In this document: positions 51,876 through 63,248 of the stretch, in pieces
Position numbering within the stretch: position 1 is the stretch's first letter
Layout of the letters: every line of letters starts with the position of its first letter
Assembly: GCF_002105285.1 (NCBI RefSeq)
Contig: NZ_MUHR01000013.1
Span: 62,001-126,000, forward strand
DNA: 64,000 nt
Origin: Planktotalea arctica
GTDB taxonomy: Bacteria > Pseudomonadota > Alphaproteobacteria > Rhodobacterales > Rhodobacteraceae
Direction of reading: 5' to 3'
Notes under the pieces: generated by a model
Told to the model about the DNA's origin: nothing
The model's database searches: none
Seen by the model: only the letters and a program-made list of their open reading frames with translations
Program-made: the position numbers and the translations under genes

Positions 51876-52897
51876 AGGTTGATCGCGCGCTTGGCTGCGC
51901 CGCACCGATTGAATGGTCCGCGCTCGAAGCGGCGCTGGATATCTTGTGCCCGATGCACCTGCGCCTGACGGAAACCGGGCATATCATTCATGCGGCGCCA
52001 ACTTTGCAAAAGATGTGTGCGGAATCGGATTTGATCGGTAAGCGGTTCTTGGAGGTATTCTTGCTGGATCGCCCCCGCGCGATCACCACGATGTCCGAAT
52101 TGATGGCGCGCGCGCGCAGTAAACTACATATGGAATTTCGCGTTGCACCGCATACATCGCTCAAGGGGGTTTTGGTGCGTTTGCCGGCAGGGCAGGGCGC
52201 GTTGGTCAACTTGTCGTTCGGCATTTCAGTGGTCGAGGGCGTTTTAGATTACCGACTTACCAGCGCGGATTTCGCCGCGACAGATCTGGCGATCGAAATG
52301 CTCTATCTGGTGGAAGCCAAATCCGCGGCGATGGATGCGTCGCGCAAATTGAACCAGCGCCTGCAAGGTGCCAAACTCGCCGCGGAAGAGCAGGCCGCAA
52401 CAGACACGCTGACCGGCCTCAAGAACCGCCGCGCGGCGGATCGTATTCTGGCGCAAAAGATCGAGGAAAGCGGCGCTTTTGCTCTGATGCACCTTGATCT
52501 TGATTACTTCAAGGCGGTCAACGACACCAAAGGGCACGCTGCAGGGGATCACGTCTTGCAGGAAGTAGCCAAGGTGATGCGCGCGGAGACGCGCAAAGGC
52601 GATATGATTGCGCGCGTCGGAGGCGATGAATTCATGATCCTGATCGATGATGAAGTGTCCAAAGTGAAACTGGCCGAGATCGCCGCACGGCTGATTCAAG
52701 GTATCGAGAAACCTATCCCTTTCGAACAGGATGTTTGCAATATCTCTGCCAGTATCGGGATTGCAGTGCACCTGGAGTGCGGCCACCTGGACCTCGACAC
52801 GCTGGTGCAACATTCAGATCGCGCGCTTTATGCCTCCAAAGACAAAGGGCGGGCCTGTGCAACCTTCTTCGACGATCTCGAAGCGCCGAAACCGTAG
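51872..52897 (+). CDS. Diguanylate cyclase with H-NOX-associated sensor domain
   Basis: The TTG-started 341-residue protein has an N-terminal PAS/HNOBA-like domain (about 15-125), a helical linker with VEAKSAAMDASRKLNQRL, and a GGDEF domain with the intact motif GGDEF at 250-254 and the RxxD product-inhibition site RKGD at 241-244. It should make c-di-GMP under control of the upstream H-NOX, as shown for H-NOX/cyclase pairs in other bacteria. GGGAGCAAGGG precedes the TTG. Confidence 0.88.
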   Translation: MKVDRALGCAAPIEWSALEAALDILCPMHLRLTETGHIIHAAPTLQKMCAESDLIGKRFLEVFLLDRPRAITTMSELMARARSKLHMEFRVAPHTSLKGVLVRLPAGQGALVNLSFGISVVEGVLDYRLTSADFAATDLAIEMLYLVEAKSAAMDASRKLNQRLQGAKLAAEEQAATDTLTGLKNRRAADRILAQKIEESGAFALMHLDLDYFKAVNDTKGHAAGDHVLQEVAKVMRAETRKGDMIARVGGDEFMILIDDEVSKVKLAEIAARLIQGIEKPIPFEQDVCNISASIGIAVHLECGHLDLDTLVQHSDRALYASKDKGRACATFFDDLEAPKP

Positions 52898-52907
52898 AGC
52901 GCGTAGA

Positions 52908-55328
52908 TCATGTTTTATGCGCACCACCCGCGCGGCGCAGCCGCAGCGCGTTGCTCAGGACGAACACACTGGAGAGCGCCATAGCGCCCGCCGCCAAGGC
53001 AGGGGAGAGCAAGACACCGAACACCGGATATAGTGCGCCCGCAGCGACGGGAATAAGCAGCACGTTATAGCCAAAAGCCCAGAACAGGTTTTGCTTGATA
53101 TTGCGCAGCGTTGCATGGCTGATTGCGAAGGCGGCCTGCACGCCCGCGAGGTCACCGGAGAGCAAAACCACATCTGCCGCTTCGATCGCGACGTCGGTTC
53201 CCGTGCCGATCGCGATGCCCACTTCGGCCTGCGCCAAAGCGGGGGCATCGTTGATACCGTCGCCGACGAAAGCGACGGGGCCGTGTTTTTGCAATTCGGT
53301 GATCGCGTCTGATTTACCACCGGGCAACACGCCCGCGATCACGCGCGTAATGCCAAGTTCTTGCGCTGCGCGCTGCGCCGCTGCTTCGCTGTCACCGGTG
53401 ATCATCACGGGCGTGAGGCCCGCGGCTTTCAACGCTGCGATACTCGCTACAGCGCTCGGTTTGAGCGGATCGGAGATTTCGAACCGCGCTGCCAAGGTGC
53501 CATCGACGGCCAGCAGGATTTCAGTGCCGCTAAACCCGTCTTGCGGCGCTTCGATGCCAACGGACCCTAGCAGACGCGCATTGCCAAGTAGCACGTCGCG
53601 GTTCTTGATGTGGCCACGCACGCCGCCGCCGGTAATGCTTTCAAAGCCCTCGATCGGGGCGAGGTCAAGGCCTTGGGCCTGTGCCGCTTCGATCAAGGCG
53701 CGCGCGATGGGATGCTCTGAATTCACCTCTGCCGCTGCCGCAAGGCCAAGGGCCTGCGCCGCGCTGAAATCGCCGTAAGTCACGACGTTGGTGAGCGAGG
53801 GACGCCCTATGCTCAAGGTGCCGGTCTTGTCGAATGCGACGGTTTTGACCGATTGCAATTCTTGCAAGGCCGCGCCTTTGGCGAAGAGCACGCCCAGTTC
53901 TGCAGCGCGTCCGGTGCCGACCATGATCGAGGTTGGCGTGGCGAGGCCCATGGCGCAGGGGCAGGCGATGATAAGCACGGCGACGCCCGCGACCAGTGCG
54001 TGTGTCAGGGCCGGGTCCGGCCCGAGCGCGAGCCAGATTGCGACAGTGAGGGCCGCGATCACCAGAACCGCAGGTACGAACCAGGCTGTGATCTTGTTAA
54101 CAAGGTTTTGCACCGGTAAGCGCGCGCCCTGTGCCTTTTGCACCATCTCGATGATCTGGCTAAGCACCGTGTCCGCGCCAATCGCGTCCGCCTTGAAGGT
54201 CAGCGCGCCCGCGCCGTTCACCGTTCCTGCGGTGACGCGCGCGCCGATGGCCTTTTGGGCGGGCACAGGTTCGCCGGTGAGCATGCTTTCATCGACCCAG
54301 CTTTCCCCGCCGAGAACGGTGCCGTCCACCGCGACCCGCTCGCCCGGGCGCAGGCAGATCACATCGCCGATCGAGAGCGTTTCGATAGCAACTTCGCGCC
54401 GCGCGCCGCCCTGCTCGAGCATCGCAGTTGCAGGGCGTAGCGCGATGAGGCGGGTGATGGCCGCGCCCGTGCGTCCCTTCGCGCGCGCCTCCATCCAGCG
54501 CCCTGCGAGGATCAAGGTCAGGATCACGGCCGCTGCTTCGAAATAAACGGCGCGGGCGGCAGCGGGCAGCAAGGAGGGTGCGAGCAGCGCAAGCACGGAA
54601 TAGAAGAATGCAGCGCCCGAACCGAGCAGGACCAGCGCGTTCATATCCGGCTGCCAGCGCAGCAGCGCGCGCAGCCCGTCCCGCCATAGGGTGCGGCCAG
54701 GGCCGATGATCACCAGAGCGGTCAACACGAACTGTGCGGCCCAACTGGCCTGCATTCCGATCGTGCGTTCGATCAGGTGGTGAAAGGCGGGGAAGGCATG
54801 CCCGCCCATCTCAAGGATAAACACCGGCAGCGTCAACAAGGCGGCCCAAAGAAAGGCGCGCTTCATGCTTGCTGCATCATCGCCGTGGGCATCGCTTGCA
54901 CGTTGCGGGGTATCAAGCGCGGCGAGCGAGGCGGATTTGCCCGTGCTTTTCACGGCGGCGATCAAGGCAGGCGATTTGGTTCCAAGCGCCTGCACCTCGG
55001 CGCGCCCCGTGGCCAGATTGACCTCTGCCAAAAGCACTCCAGGCACGCCTTGCAAGGCCTTTTCGACGCGCGCGACGCAAGAGGCGCAGGTCATCCCGTC
55101 GATGTTCAAGCTAACCGTGTCGGCGCGCGCGGGCTTGCCGACGGCGTCCAGCGCGTCTTTGAGCACGGAGGCGTCAAGCGGGCCTTCGCTTTGGACTTCG
55201 GCCATGCCAGTGGCGAAATTCACCTGAGCCTGCGTGATGCCGGGCAGTGCGTTCAACGCGCCCTCTGCGCGCACGGCGCAGGAGGCGCAGCTGAGGCCTG
55301 TAACGGAAAAGCTGAAGGTTTCGGACAT
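52908..55328 (-). CDS. copA: Copper-exporting P1B-type ATPase
   Basis: The 806-residue protein has two N-terminal heavy-metal domains (GLSCASC and GMTCASC), eight membrane helices with the CPC ion motif IACPCAMGLATP, the phosphorylation site DKTGT, the actuator TGEP, the SEHP motif and GDGINDAP. It exports Cu(I) to the periplasm. The open frame is longer; MSETFSF is preceded by AAGGTTAAC and fits the family. It is divergent from the sulfatase and shares an inverted repeat with it. Confidence 0.94.
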   Translation of the reverse strand: MSETFSFSVTGLSCASCAVRAEGALNALPGITQAQVNFATGMAEVQSEGPLDASVLKDALDAVGKPARADTVSLNIDGMTCASCVARVEKALQGVPGVLLAEVNLATGRAEVQALGTKSPALIAAVKSTGKSASLAALDTPQRASDAHGDDAASMKRAFLWAALLTLPVFILEMGGHAFPAFHHLIERTIGMQASWAAQFVLTALVIIGPGRTLWRDGLRALLRWQPDMNALVLLGSGAAFFYSVLALLAPSLLPAAARAVYFEAAAVILTLILAGRWMEARAKGRTGAAITRLIALRPATAMLEQGGARREVAIETLSIGDVICLRPGERVAVDGTVLGGESWVDESMLTGEPVPAQKAIGARVTAGTVNGAGALTFKADAIGADTVLSQIIEMVQKAQGARLPVQNLVNKITAWFVPAVLVIAALTVAIWLALGPDPALTHALVAGVAVLIIACPCAMGLATPTSIMVGTGRAAELGVLFAKGAALQELQSVKTVAFDKTGTLSIGRPSLTNVVTYGDFSAAQALGLAAAAEVNSEHPIARALIEAAQAQGLDLAPIEGFESITGGGVRGHIKNRDVLLGNARLLGSVGIEAPQDGFSGTEILLAVDGTLAARFEISDPLKPSAVASIAALKAAGLTPVMITGDSEAAAQRAAQELGITRVIAGVLPGGKSDAITELQKHGPVAFVGDGINDAPALAQAEVGIAIGTGTDVAIEAADVVLLSGDLAGVQAAFAISHATLRNIKQNLFWAFGYNVLLIPVAAGALYPVFGVLLSPALAAGAMALSSVFVLSNALRLRRAGGAHKT

Positions 55329-55387
55329 GTTTGTTAACCTTGTGGTGCGCGGGCGGCGCTGAGTTGACTCCGACATATGCGGTTTGC

Positions 55388-55438
55388 GCGCAAATATCAC
55401 CCCCGCGCGTATGCGACCTTATGTGCGTGATATTGCGC
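55388..55438. promoter_or_regulatory. Inverted repeat between copA and the sulfatase
   Basis: GCGCAAATATCAC (55388-55400) and GTGATATTGCGC (55427-55438) are complementary apart from one extra A, separated by 26 bases. It is in the 186-base divergent promoter region and could be a looped operator or a transcript hairpin. I see no clear CueR-type site. Confidence 0.45.
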
Positions 55439-55514
55439 ATGGGCCTCAATGGCGTATCGTGGCTGGTAAGTTCGAGCCTTTACGTGATTTGCCCTAAAAG
55501 GAGCCTCCCCTCGC

Positions 55515-57131
55515 ATGCCTAAGAACATTCTGTTCATCATGTGCGATCAACTGCGCTATGATTATCTAAGTTGCTATGGTCACCGCACGCTCCAGACCCC
55601 GAATATCGACATGCTGGCAGAGCAGGGCGTGCGCTTTAGCAACGCTTACGTGCCCTCGCCGCTGTGCGGCCCGTGCCGCATGTCGGTCTACACCGGACGC
55701 TATCCGCGCAGCCACGGGTCGTATTGGAATTCAGCGCCGCTACGGGTGGGCGAGTTTAACATCGGGGATCATCTTAACCCGCTTGGGATGCGCACGGTGC
55801 TATGCGGCAAGACGCATATGGTCGGTGATCTTGAGGGGATGAAGCGGCTTGGCATTGATCCCGAAAGCGCAGCTGGCGAGCGCATCTCGCAGGCTGGATT
55901 CGAGTGTTGGGACCGGCTTGACGGGACCTATCCGGCCAAGGGGTACAAACGTGCGAGCCATTATTTCGAGTATCTGAACGCCAAGGGCTATTCGGGCGAC
56001 AACCCTTGGCACGATTATGCCAATTCGGCCGAAGGCGCCGACGGGGCAATCAAATCGGGCTGGTTCATCGAGAACAACGATTTGCCCGCGCGCATCAAGG
56101 AGGAGGATAGCGAGACGCCCTACACCACGTCGCGCGGGATAGAATTTATCAAGCAGAATGCGGGGAGTAGCTGGTGTTTGCATCTGAGCTACATCAAACC
56201 GCACTGGCCCTATATCGTGCCTGAACCCTACGCGAGCATGTTCGGCCCCGAGGATGTGCCGCCCGCGGTGCGCAGCAACGCCGAGCGCGAAAGGGCCAGT
56301 CCTGTCCAGAAGGCGTTTCAGGAGACGCGCGCCAGCACGTTCTTTGCCCGCGACAAGCTGCGCGAAAAGGCGATTCCCGCCTATATGGGATTGATCAAGC
56401 AGATCGACGATCAGCTGGGCCGCGTTTACGCCGCGCTGAAGGAGACGGGGCAGTGGGACGAGACGTTAATCGTTTTCACCTCGGATCACGGGGATTATCT
56501 TGGCGATCACTGGATGGGTGATAAGGATTTCTTTCATGACGTTTCGGTCAAGGTGCCGCTGATCGTGTTTGACCCATCGCGCAATGCGGACGCCGCGCGC
56601 GGTACGGTTTGCACGCAGTTGGTCGAAGCGATCGATCTGTTGCCGACTTTTGTCGAATATGCGGGGGGCACCGTCACGCGCGATGTGCTGGAGGGGCATT
56701 CCTTGATGGCGATTTTGCACGGAGTGCAAAAGGAACCGTTACGCGATTATGCGATCAGCGAATTTGATTTTTCGGAGCGCAAGGTGCGCGTCGATCTGGA
56801 TCTACCAGTTGATAAATGTCGCCTCGTGATGGTGTTCGACGGGCGTCACAAGGCGGTGTTCAACATTGCCGGATTGCCGCCGGTCCTGTTTGATTTGCAA
56901 GATGATCCGGATGAATTGGTAGATATCGCGGCGCAGAGCGGCGCGGAGGCTGTACTGGAAAAGCTACGCGCTTACATGTGGGAGTGGGCGATGCAGCATC
57001 ACGCGGCGGGCACTGTGCCAGCGGCGATGCGTGCGCAGAGGGTGGATAACGAGCATGAGGCAGGCGTGCTGATCGGCTATTGGGACGAGCAGGATGTGAT
57101 CGACACGGGCGCGGCGCATCCGCTTTCATAA
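55515..57131 (+). CDS. Sulfatase family hydrolase
   Basis: The 538-residue protein has the formylglycine motif CGPCR at 51-55 (C-x-P-x-R, C51 to be oxidised), metal ligands in FIMCDQLRYD and TSDHGDYLGDHWMGDK, and SYIKPHWPY. It hydrolyses sulfate esters or, as in the closely related phosphonate monoester hydrolases, phosphonate monoesters; I cannot tell which. AAGGAG lies ten bases upstream. There is no signal peptide, so it is cytoplasmic. It converges on the kynurenine operon. Confidence 0.9.
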   Translation: MPKNILFIMCDQLRYDYLSCYGHRTLQTPNIDMLAEQGVRFSNAYVPSPLCGPCRMSVYTGRYPRSHGSYWNSAPLRVGEFNIGDHLNPLGMRTVLCGKTHMVGDLEGMKRLGIDPESAAGERISQAGFECWDRLDGTYPAKGYKRASHYFEYLNAKGYSGDNPWHDYANSAEGADGAIKSGWFIENNDLPARIKEEDSETPYTTSRGIEFIKQNAGSSWCLHLSYIKPHWPYIVPEPYASMFGPEDVPPAVRSNAERERASPVQKAFQETRASTFFARDKLREKAIPAYMGLIKQIDDQLGRVYAALKETGQWDETLIVFTSDHGDYLGDHWMGDKDFFHDVSVKVPLIVFDPSRNADAARGTVCTQLVEAIDLLPTFVEYAGGTVTRDVLEGHSLMAILHGVQKEPLRDYAISEFDFSERKVRVDLDLPVDKCRLVMVFDGRHKAVFNIAGLPPVLFDLQDDPDELVDIAAQSGAEAVLEKLRAYMWEWAMQHHAAGTVPAAMRAQRVDNEHEAGVLIGYWDEQDVIDTGAAHPLS

Positions 57132-57266
57132 GTTGGTGCTCGGTCACATGTTGCCGCCAGCCAACGCCCGCAGAGCCGCCCGTATCCGCTTTTACGCCGC
57201 ATCATCATCCCGAGCGCTGTCAACCGGGCTTTGGCGAACTGCTTTGTTGCGGGGCCTGTTTGCTTC

Positions 57267-58112
57267 TTAGAACTTGCACAGCTTGGCGAGCGCCTGCGCC
57301 AGATCGCTGCCGTTGGAGAGGTCGTGCACGATGTCAAAATGATTGCGGCCTTTGATTTCTTTGGCCTCGGCCTTGGGGAGTTGCAAAGCAAAGCTCGCGC
57401 TTTGGCGTTTGAACTCGTCAGGCTCGATTTCGCCCCATGCCAGCAAGGTGGGGGGGAAGGTGGTTAGATCGCGCAGGGACGGGCTGTTATAGCGCGCGTC
57501 CTCCACGCTCATCTTCAGCGGCTCGTTCACATAGGTGCCCACCAGTGGCTCTAACTCATAGATGCCGGAGAGTAGGATCACGCCATTGGGGCGGTGCTGC
57601 GGCGCAAGGTCAAGGCAGGTCATCGCAGCAAGATGCGCGCCAGCGGAGCTGCCGGAAAGGGAGATGCGCGCAGGGTCAATGCCAAGCAGGTCCGCCTGTT
57701 CGAACAGGTAGCTGACCGCATCAAGGCACTCGGCGGTAATCTCGTCCAGCGTGGCATGTGGCGCGAGGGTGTAGTCAAGAGCGGCAAAGGCGACGCCCTG
57801 ATCAAGGAAGCCTTGGGCAGGAAAGGTACTCTCGCGTTTGGAGAGCGCCTGCCAGTAACCCCCGTGGATGAAGATATGCAGTGGCGCAGGATCATCCGTT
57901 TCGGGCATGAACAGATCGACGCTTTGGGTGTCATGTGGGCCGTAGCGCAGGGTTTGCACATGTGGATGCGCCGCGTAGGTGGCGGCGCTTTGCGTTGCAT
58001 AAGCCTCAAGATAGGGCGTCAGATCGCCATCCGGTAGCGCCTTGCTGGGGGAGTAGGCCACGTCGCGCGCGGCCGCGTCCATCTCGCGCCAGCGTGGGGC
58101 GATATCGCTCAT
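57267..58112 (-). CDS. Alpha/beta hydrolase, kynurenine formamidase-like
   Basis: The 281-residue protein has the oxyanion motif HGGYW, the nucleophile GSSAGA, a late acidic WGEIEPDEF and histidine in GRNHFDIVHDL. This is the alpha/beta-hydrolase type of N-formylkynurenine formamidase, different in fold from KynB. It releases formate from N-formylkynurenine. It overlaps the kynureninase stop by four bases, which supports the assignment, and it is the last gene of the operon. Confidence 0.82.
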   Translation of the reverse strand: MSDIAPRWREMDAAARDVAYSPSKALPDGDLTPYLEAYATQSAATYAAHPHVQTLRYGPHDTQSVDLFMPETDDPAPLHIFIHGGYWQALSKRESTFPAQGFLDQGVAFAALDYTLAPHATLDEITAECLDAVSYLFEQADLLGIDPARISLSGSSAGAHLAAMTCLDLAPQHRPNGVILLSGIYELEPLVGTYVNEPLKMSVEDARYNSPSLRDLTTFPPTLLAWGEIEPDEFKRQSASFALQLPKAEAKEIKGRNHFDIVHDLSNGSDLAQALAKLCKF

Positions 58113-59305
58113 GTGACGGCGGAACGGATATTGAAACGCTCTTCCTTGTAGGCCTCGGTCTTGAGGATATCCTCAAGCTCGTCCACCGCGCGCAGGATGT
58201 CTGCCTCATCCACGAAGAGCGGCGTAATGCCGAAACGCATCATGTCGGGCGCGCGAAAATCGCCGATGACCTTGCGAGAGATCAGCGCCTGCATGCAGGG
58301 GTAACCGTGCTCGAATTTGAAGGAGACGTGAGAGCCACGCTCGTTCATATCGCGCGGACCGGTGAGGGTGACACCGGGGCAACGCGCCTCGACCTCTTTG
58401 ATGAACAGCTCCATGAGTTCGATGGAGCGCGTGCGCACATCATTGAGATCGACGCCTTCCCAAACGTCCAAAGCCGCCTCAAGAATGGCGAAGGAGGCGA
58501 TAGAGGGCGTGCCGATGCGCATGCGGTCGATCTTGCCGGGCATGGGGCGATAGTCTGTATCGAAGGCGAAGGGCGCCTCATGGCCGTACCAGCCCGATAG
58601 GACAGGCTCGACGGTCTCGATCAAGCGGGGGGCAACGTAGATGAACGCAGGGCCGCCGGGGCCAGCGTTGAGGAATTTATAGGTGCAGCCAACCGCGAAA
58701 TCGACGTCCGTGCCGGCAAGGTCCACAGGAATCGCGCCTGCGGAGTGGGCGAGGTCCCAAACCACGACCGCGCCGACGCTATGCGCCTTGTCGATAATCG
58801 CTTTCATGTCGTGCTTGCGGCCTGTGCGGTAATCCACTTCGGTGAGGGTGATGACAGCCACCTCGTCGGTGATTGCGTCGATGACGGCTTCGGGTGCGAC
58901 GGTGCGCAGCTCAAAGCCGTCTTCTTTGAGTTTTAGCAAACCCTGCACCATGTAAAGATCTGTGGGGAAGTTGCCTGTGTCGGACAGAACCACCTTGCGA
59001 TCAGGCACCAGCGCAAGACCCGCGCCAACCGCCTGAAACACCTTGATAGAGAGCGTGTCGGAGACGACGATCGTGCCTTCCGGTGCGCCGACCAGCTTGC
59101 CGATGCGATCGCCAAGCGTATTGGGCTGCATGAACCAGCCTTTCGTGTTCCAGCCTTTGATCAGCTCTGTGCGCCACTCATTGTTGAGGAAATTCATCAT
59201 TGCCTCGGGCGAGGCTTTGGGCATCGGCCCAAGCGAGTTGCCGTTGAGATAGGTCATTCCCTCGGGGATATCGAACATGGCGCGGGTTTTGGTGAAATCA
59301 CTCAT
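58109..59305 (-). CDS. kynU: Kynureninase
   Basis: The 398-residue PLP enzyme shows YLNGNSLGPMPK, the PLP lysine in GCTYKFLNAGPGGPAF, WYGHEAPFAFD and GTPSIASF. It splits kynurenine or 3-hydroxykynurenine into alanine and (3-hydroxy)anthranilate. The start MSDFTKT has GAGAGAACC upstream and agrees with the family. It lies 20 bases after the dioxygenase gene. Confidence 0.95.
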   Translation of the reverse strand: MSDFTKTRAMFDIPEGMTYLNGNSLGPMPKASPEAMMNFLNNEWRTELIKGWNTKGWFMQPNTLGDRIGKLVGAPEGTIVVSDTLSIKVFQAVGAGLALVPDRKVVLSDTGNFPTDLYMVQGLLKLKEDGFELRTVAPEAVIDAITDEVAVITLTEVDYRTGRKHDMKAIIDKAHSVGAVVVWDLAHSAGAIPVDLAGTDVDFAVGCTYKFLNAGPGGPAFIYVAPRLIETVEPVLSGWYGHEAPFAFDTDYRPMPGKIDRMRIGTPSIASFAILEAALDVWEGVDLNDVRTRSIELMELFIKEVEARCPGVTLTGPRDMNERGSHVSFKFEHGYPCMQALISRKVIGDFRAPDMMRFGITPLFVDEADILRAVDELEDILKTEAYKEERFNIRSAVT

Positions 59306-59325
59306 TTGCGGTTCTCTCAATTTAC

Positions 59326-60840
<1,515 letters not shown>

Positions 60841-60844
<4 letters not shown>

Positions 60845-62940
60845 GTGGTTTGTCCTTTTTGCATGGCGCTCCAAAGCGTGCAGGGCGTCAGCGGCATGTT
60901 AAGATCAGTGACGCCCATCGGTGCAAGCGCGTCAAGGGCGGCGTTCAGGATCGCGGCAGGCGCGCCAATTGTGCCAGCCTCGCCCACGCCCTTGGCACAA
61001 AGGGTGTTCATCGGAGAGGGGCGTTCAAAGCTGTGCATCTCCAGGGGGGGAACATCCGAAGCGCGCGGCATGGCGTAATCCATGAAAGAGCCGGTCAAAA
61101 GCTGCCCGTCCCCGTCAAATTCAATATGCTCCATCATCGCCTCGCCAAAGCCTTGCGCGAAACCGCCGATGATCTGGTCCTTGACCAATGCGGGGTTCAC
61201 TTGGACGCCTGTATCATCGACGCAGAAGGCGCGCTCGATAGTAGGAGTGCCGGTGTCGGCGCAAATGCTCATCTGGATCAGGTAGGCACCATAGCCCCAT
61301 GCCTGGCCCTTGTTTTCATAGATTATGTCTGCGGTGATCGGGTAGGACGCGCCTTTGGCCTGTTGGTGCTTGATCTCTTGGCAAGCTTCCAGAACAGCGC
61401 TGCCCCCGATAGCGGTCGAGCGAGAGGCAAGCGCGCCGATGCCTGTGGGGGTGGTGTCCGTGTCCGACAGCAAGACGGTGATGCTATCGGGTGGGAGGGA
61501 GAGGTGATCGGCCGCGATCTGCGCATAGGCGGTTTCGCGGGCGTGCCCTTGGGAGGAACTGCCGCTGGCGACTGTTGCCGTGCCATTGTCGTTCAGCGTC
61601 ACGCGCGCACTTTCCCAACCGCTACCCGAGGGCTCAACATAAAAGGCAATGCCAATGCCTACGTGTTCCCCCTTGGCGCGGCGGGCGTGCCGGTCTTGTT
61701 TGAGCCTTGTGTAGTCAGAGCGCTTCTCCAGCAGATCAAGCGCGCGGGCGTAATCGCCGCTATCAAGACGATTGCCGGTGCCTGTGTCATGGGGCAACGC
61801 GCTGGGCGGCAGCAGGTTGCGCCGACGGATATCGAATGGATCAATGCCACTGGCGCGTGCGGCCTTGTCGATCAGGCGCTCCATCAGCATGTTTGCCTCG
61901 GGCCGCCCCGCACCGCGATAGATGCCTGTGGGTGTGAGGTTGTTCTGAATTGCGCGCGTTTTGATATCCAAGTGCGGGACAGTGTAGCCGGTGGGCAGGA
62001 TACGCGCTGCGTTCCACGCCGGGATCAGCGCGCTATTTGGTAGCCATGGCCCGATAGGGGCCTGCACATCCGCGCTCAGACTCAGGAAGATTCCATTTGC
62101 GTCTATGTCCAGCGTTCCGCTGCTGGTGATGCCGCGCCCGTGAGTGGCCGATGTGAACTCGTCCGAGCGGGTGGCGGTCCATCTGATATCACGCTTATGG
62201 TGAAACGCGGCCCAGACGGCAAAAACGTCTTCTGGATAGAGCGAGGCTTTCATCCCGAAAGCGCCGCCCACGTGCGGTGCGATAACATGGATGCGCGACG
62301 GCTCGATGTTCAGAATAGAGGCAAGTTCGGATCGGGTGCGATGCGGTGTCTGCGTTGAGTGATAGACCGTGACGCTTGCGCTTTTGCGGATGTAGCGCAC
62401 GGCAATTGCGCGCGGCTCCATCGGGGAGGGGGCGAGGCGGGGGTGGCGGACCGTGCACGCTGCGCTGTGGGCACTTTCTTGGGGCGGGGTGCCTATGCGC
62501 CAGCTTTGTGCGGCGATCTGTTTGGGTGTATGTGATTTCTCGTCCAGCTCGGCGTAGACTAGGTCTGCAGCATCTAGCGCCTGCGCTGGGCTTTCGGCGA
62601 GAACCGCAGCAATAGGTTGCCCGATCGAGGTGACGCTGCCTTGCGCGAGGCAGGCAAAGCGCAAAGGCGTGCGCAGCGGAATAACTGGATTCACCGAAAG
62701 TTCGCCAAGTGCGGGCATCCGCGCGCCTGTGTGCACTGCGACGACGCCCTCGCCGCCTTGGGCTTCTTCGATCTCGATATCGCCGATTGCTGCGCTGGCC
62801 ACTTGCGAGCGGATGAAACCCACATAAAGGGGGGCATCCAGTTTGATATCGTCGGCAAAGCGCCCCGCGCCCTTGATCAATGCGGGCGTCTCGCGCGGGG
62901 CGAGCGATTGTCCGACATATTTGGATATTGGACCGTTCAT
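60841..62940 (-). CDS. Molybdenum hydroxylase large subunit (xanthine/CO dehydrogenase family), orphan
   Basis: The 699-residue protein has the aldehyde oxidase/xanthine dehydrogenase a/b domains: GQSLAPRETPALIKGAGRFADD, VGGAFGMKASLYPED, the IYRGAGRPE loop (the form II type, not the CO dehydrogenase CSFR loop) and the catalytic glutamate in KGVGEAGTIG. Such enzymes hydroxylate carbon next to nitrogen or an aldehyde. The FAD and 2Fe-2S subunits are not adjacent. It is first in the operon, and divergent from the TRAP gene. Confidence 0.88.
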
Positions 62941-62971
62941 GATCTACTGCATTTCTAAGTTCGCCCCCCTT

Positions 62972-62993
62972 TGCAGCAATTTCGAGTGCTGCA
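62972..62993. promoter_or_regulatory. Dyad upstream of the molybdenum hydroxylase operon
   Basis: TGCAGCA and TGCTGCA arms flank an 8-base spacer, 32 bases before the molybdenum hydroxylase start. The position fits a repressor or activator site for the catabolic operon. Confidence 0.4.
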
Positions 62994-63186
62994 TCCAAGT
63001 GCAATGCGCGAACATTGGTATCAATTTTACAAATACCTGAATTGGAAAAACGGGCAATTCTTGTATGGCGACCTTTGCTATCAACTGGTGACAGCGTCTT
63101 CTACGCATCCCTATCTGCGGGGCAGACATTCGCTGGCTACAAAGCGCTTCGAGCGTTTGGCAGGTGTTTGAAAAATTACTTCATGT

Positions 63187-63200
63187 CTAAAATATTTTAG
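63187..63200. promoter_or_regulatory. AT-rich perfect palindrome upstream of the TRAP gene
   Basis: CTAAAATATTTTAG is a perfect 14-bp palindrome of 12 AT pairs and two GC pairs, unusual in this GC-rich sequence, 97 bases before the TRAP gene start. It may be a regulator's site or part of an AT-rich promoter element. Confidence 0.45.
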
Positions 63201-63248
63201 CTTGAAATGTAAAAAGTAGCGGATAAGCTGATGTAATAAGATCGCTGA

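Noticed and set aside
62971-63200. Two plus-strand frames of 66 and 61 residues in the divergent gap
   Set aside because: There is no ribosome site, the composition is unlike neighbouring genes, and the region is better explained as promoter DNA.
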